This document shows positions 57,901 through 58,579 of a DNA stretch of 58,579 nt, piece by piece. The DNA is taken from positions 1-58,579 of the forward strand of contig JAAZXB010000001.1 of NCBI GenBank assembly GCA_014240375.1, written 5' to 3'. Source of the stretch: Planctomycetota bacterium (GTDB taxonomy: Bacteria; Planctomycetota; UBA8108; UBA1146). The notes beneath the pieces were generated by a model. It was not told the DNA's origin. It worked only from the letters and a program-made list of their open reading frames with translations, and did not search any database. Made by a program: the position numbers and the translations under genes. Position 1 is the first letter of the stretch. Every line of letters starts with the position of its first letter.

Positions 57901-58579
57901 TCAGGGGCAATTCGGGGTTTCGCAGTCGAGGGTGTCGTCGGTCGGGTCGGGGCCACACTGCTGGGGACCGGGGTCGACCGGTGATGCACCGCCGAGGAAG
58001 AGGGTGTTGAGCACGTAAATCGGATCGGCCAGATCGAACTGCCCATCATCGTTGGCATCGCAAGCGTCCAGACAAGGGATCGACAAAGCACCAATGAGGT
58101 AGGCCAAACCCTGGATCGGATCAGCCAGGTTGAAGGACCCATCGCCGTTGAACTCGCCGCGACGAAATACCGCCGGAGCGACGGAGAAGACCTGAGCACT
58201 GCCTGAAGCAAAACCATCGTTGTCAAGCGCCCACGGTGCCCCGACGATCAGATCGGCAATGCCATCACCATCAACATCACCGGCGCCACTGACTGAATTA
58301 CCGAAATAGTCACCTGCAGAATCGCCGTTGAAGGTGTAAAGGGGCGAGCCGTCGATCCCCGAAAAGACTCGAGCACTGCCTGCGAATGAAACGCCTGCTT
58401 GGATGACATTAATCGCCCCGACAATCAGATCGGCAAAACCATCACCATCGACATCGCCGGCGCCACTGACCGAACCACCGAAACGATAAAAATCACCGTT
58501 GAAGGTATAGAGGATCGAGCCGTCGATCCCCGAAAATACCCGAGCACTGCCTGTAGCAAAGCCATCGTTGTCAAGCGCC
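57901..58579 (-). CDS. FG-GAP repeat protein with dockerin-like C-terminus (N-terminus beyond window)
   Basis: The C-terminal 225 residues of a larger minus-strand protein. Two FG-GAP-type repeats of 57-59 residues are visible (AGDVDGDGFADLIVGA and AGDVDGDGIADLIVGA), each with a D-x-D-G-D-G calcium loop. A double EF-hand-like module follows (NGDGSFNLADPI, NDDGQFDLADPI), typical of planctomycete secreted proteins and similar to type I dockerin. The last residues are Cys/Pro-rich. It is probably a secreted or cell-surface beta-propeller adhesin. Confidence 0.85.
   Translation of the reverse strand, partial: ALDNDGFATGSARVFSGIDGSILYTFNGDFYRFGGSVSGAGDVDGDGFADLIVGAINVIQAGVSFAGSARVFSGIDGSPLYTFNGDSAGDYFGNSVSGAGDVDGDGIADLIVGAPWALDNDGFASGSAQVFSVAPAVFRRGEFNGDGSFNLADPIQGLAYLIGALSIPCLDACDANDDGQFDLADPIYVLNTLFLGGASPVDPGPQQCGPDPTDDTLDCETPNCP

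Overview
The window looks like a chromosomal segment of a Gram-negative, planctomycete-like bacterium. A TonB/TonB-dependent receptor pair and several lipoproteins imply an outer membrane. There is a formylglycine sulfatase of the kind common in marine Planctomycetota, and large secreted repeat proteins (PKD, HYR, FG-GAP). The FG-GAP protein ends in a double 'NGDGxxNLADPI' dockerin-like module that is typical of planctomycete surface proteins. The phylum assignment is an inference. No rRNA, tRNA, CRISPR array, transposase or prophage gene was recognised. Genes are dense and many neighbours overlap by 4 nt (ATGA/GTGA).

Layout, left to right. Positions 1-3970 (minus) hold the N-terminal part of a giant lipoprotein with 3 PKD and 13 HYR repeats. 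Positions 4480-5442 (minus) hold a secreted double-thioredoxin protein whose second CxxC motif carries an in-frame TGA at the first Cys. A bacterial-SECIS-like hairpin starts just after it, so this is a probable selenoprotein and the most striking item here. Positions 5695-8067 (plus) encode a SEC-C protein, a VOC protein and a sulfatase. Positions 8110-14789 (minus) encode TonB, its receptor, a DinB-like protein and a large lipase-like lipoprotein. Positions 15020-26924 (minus) form a dense housekeeping cluster: miaB, ribD, an unknown membrane protein, serS, purA, uppS, cdsA, phoH, a PgpH-like HD phosphodiesterase and ybeY.

Positions 27054-36628 (minus) include a UbiB-family kinase with a phasin-like partner, a PLP aminotransferase with an MA-type peptidase, and an unusual actin-like ATPase with a coiled-coil partner. 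They also include a small lipoprotein preceded by six 17-bp repeats that each carry a Shine-Dalgarno and ATG, an RqcH homologue and ndk. Positions 36844-40276 (plus) encode a sigma-54 activator and the main sigma factor, followed by a strong terminator. Positions 40382-46546 hold a hotdog-fold protein, a methyltransferase, hutH, ETF:quinone oxidoreductase and a LeuA-family synthase with a good sigma-70 promoter. Positions 46537-52722 (minus) encode YgfZ, an isopropylmalate/isocitrate-type dehydrogenase, a thiolase, a crotonase and a parvulin-cyclophilin fusion. The right end has an EamA transporter, a sodium:solute symporter with its DUF4212 small subunit, CstA, and the C-terminal end of the FG-GAP/dockerin-like protein.

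Functionally the window mixes essential translation and envelope genes with carbon scavenging (CstA, acetate-type symporter), beta-oxidation and amino-acid catabolism (thiolase, crotonase, ETF-QO, HutH), and secreted proteins for polymer use and adhesion.
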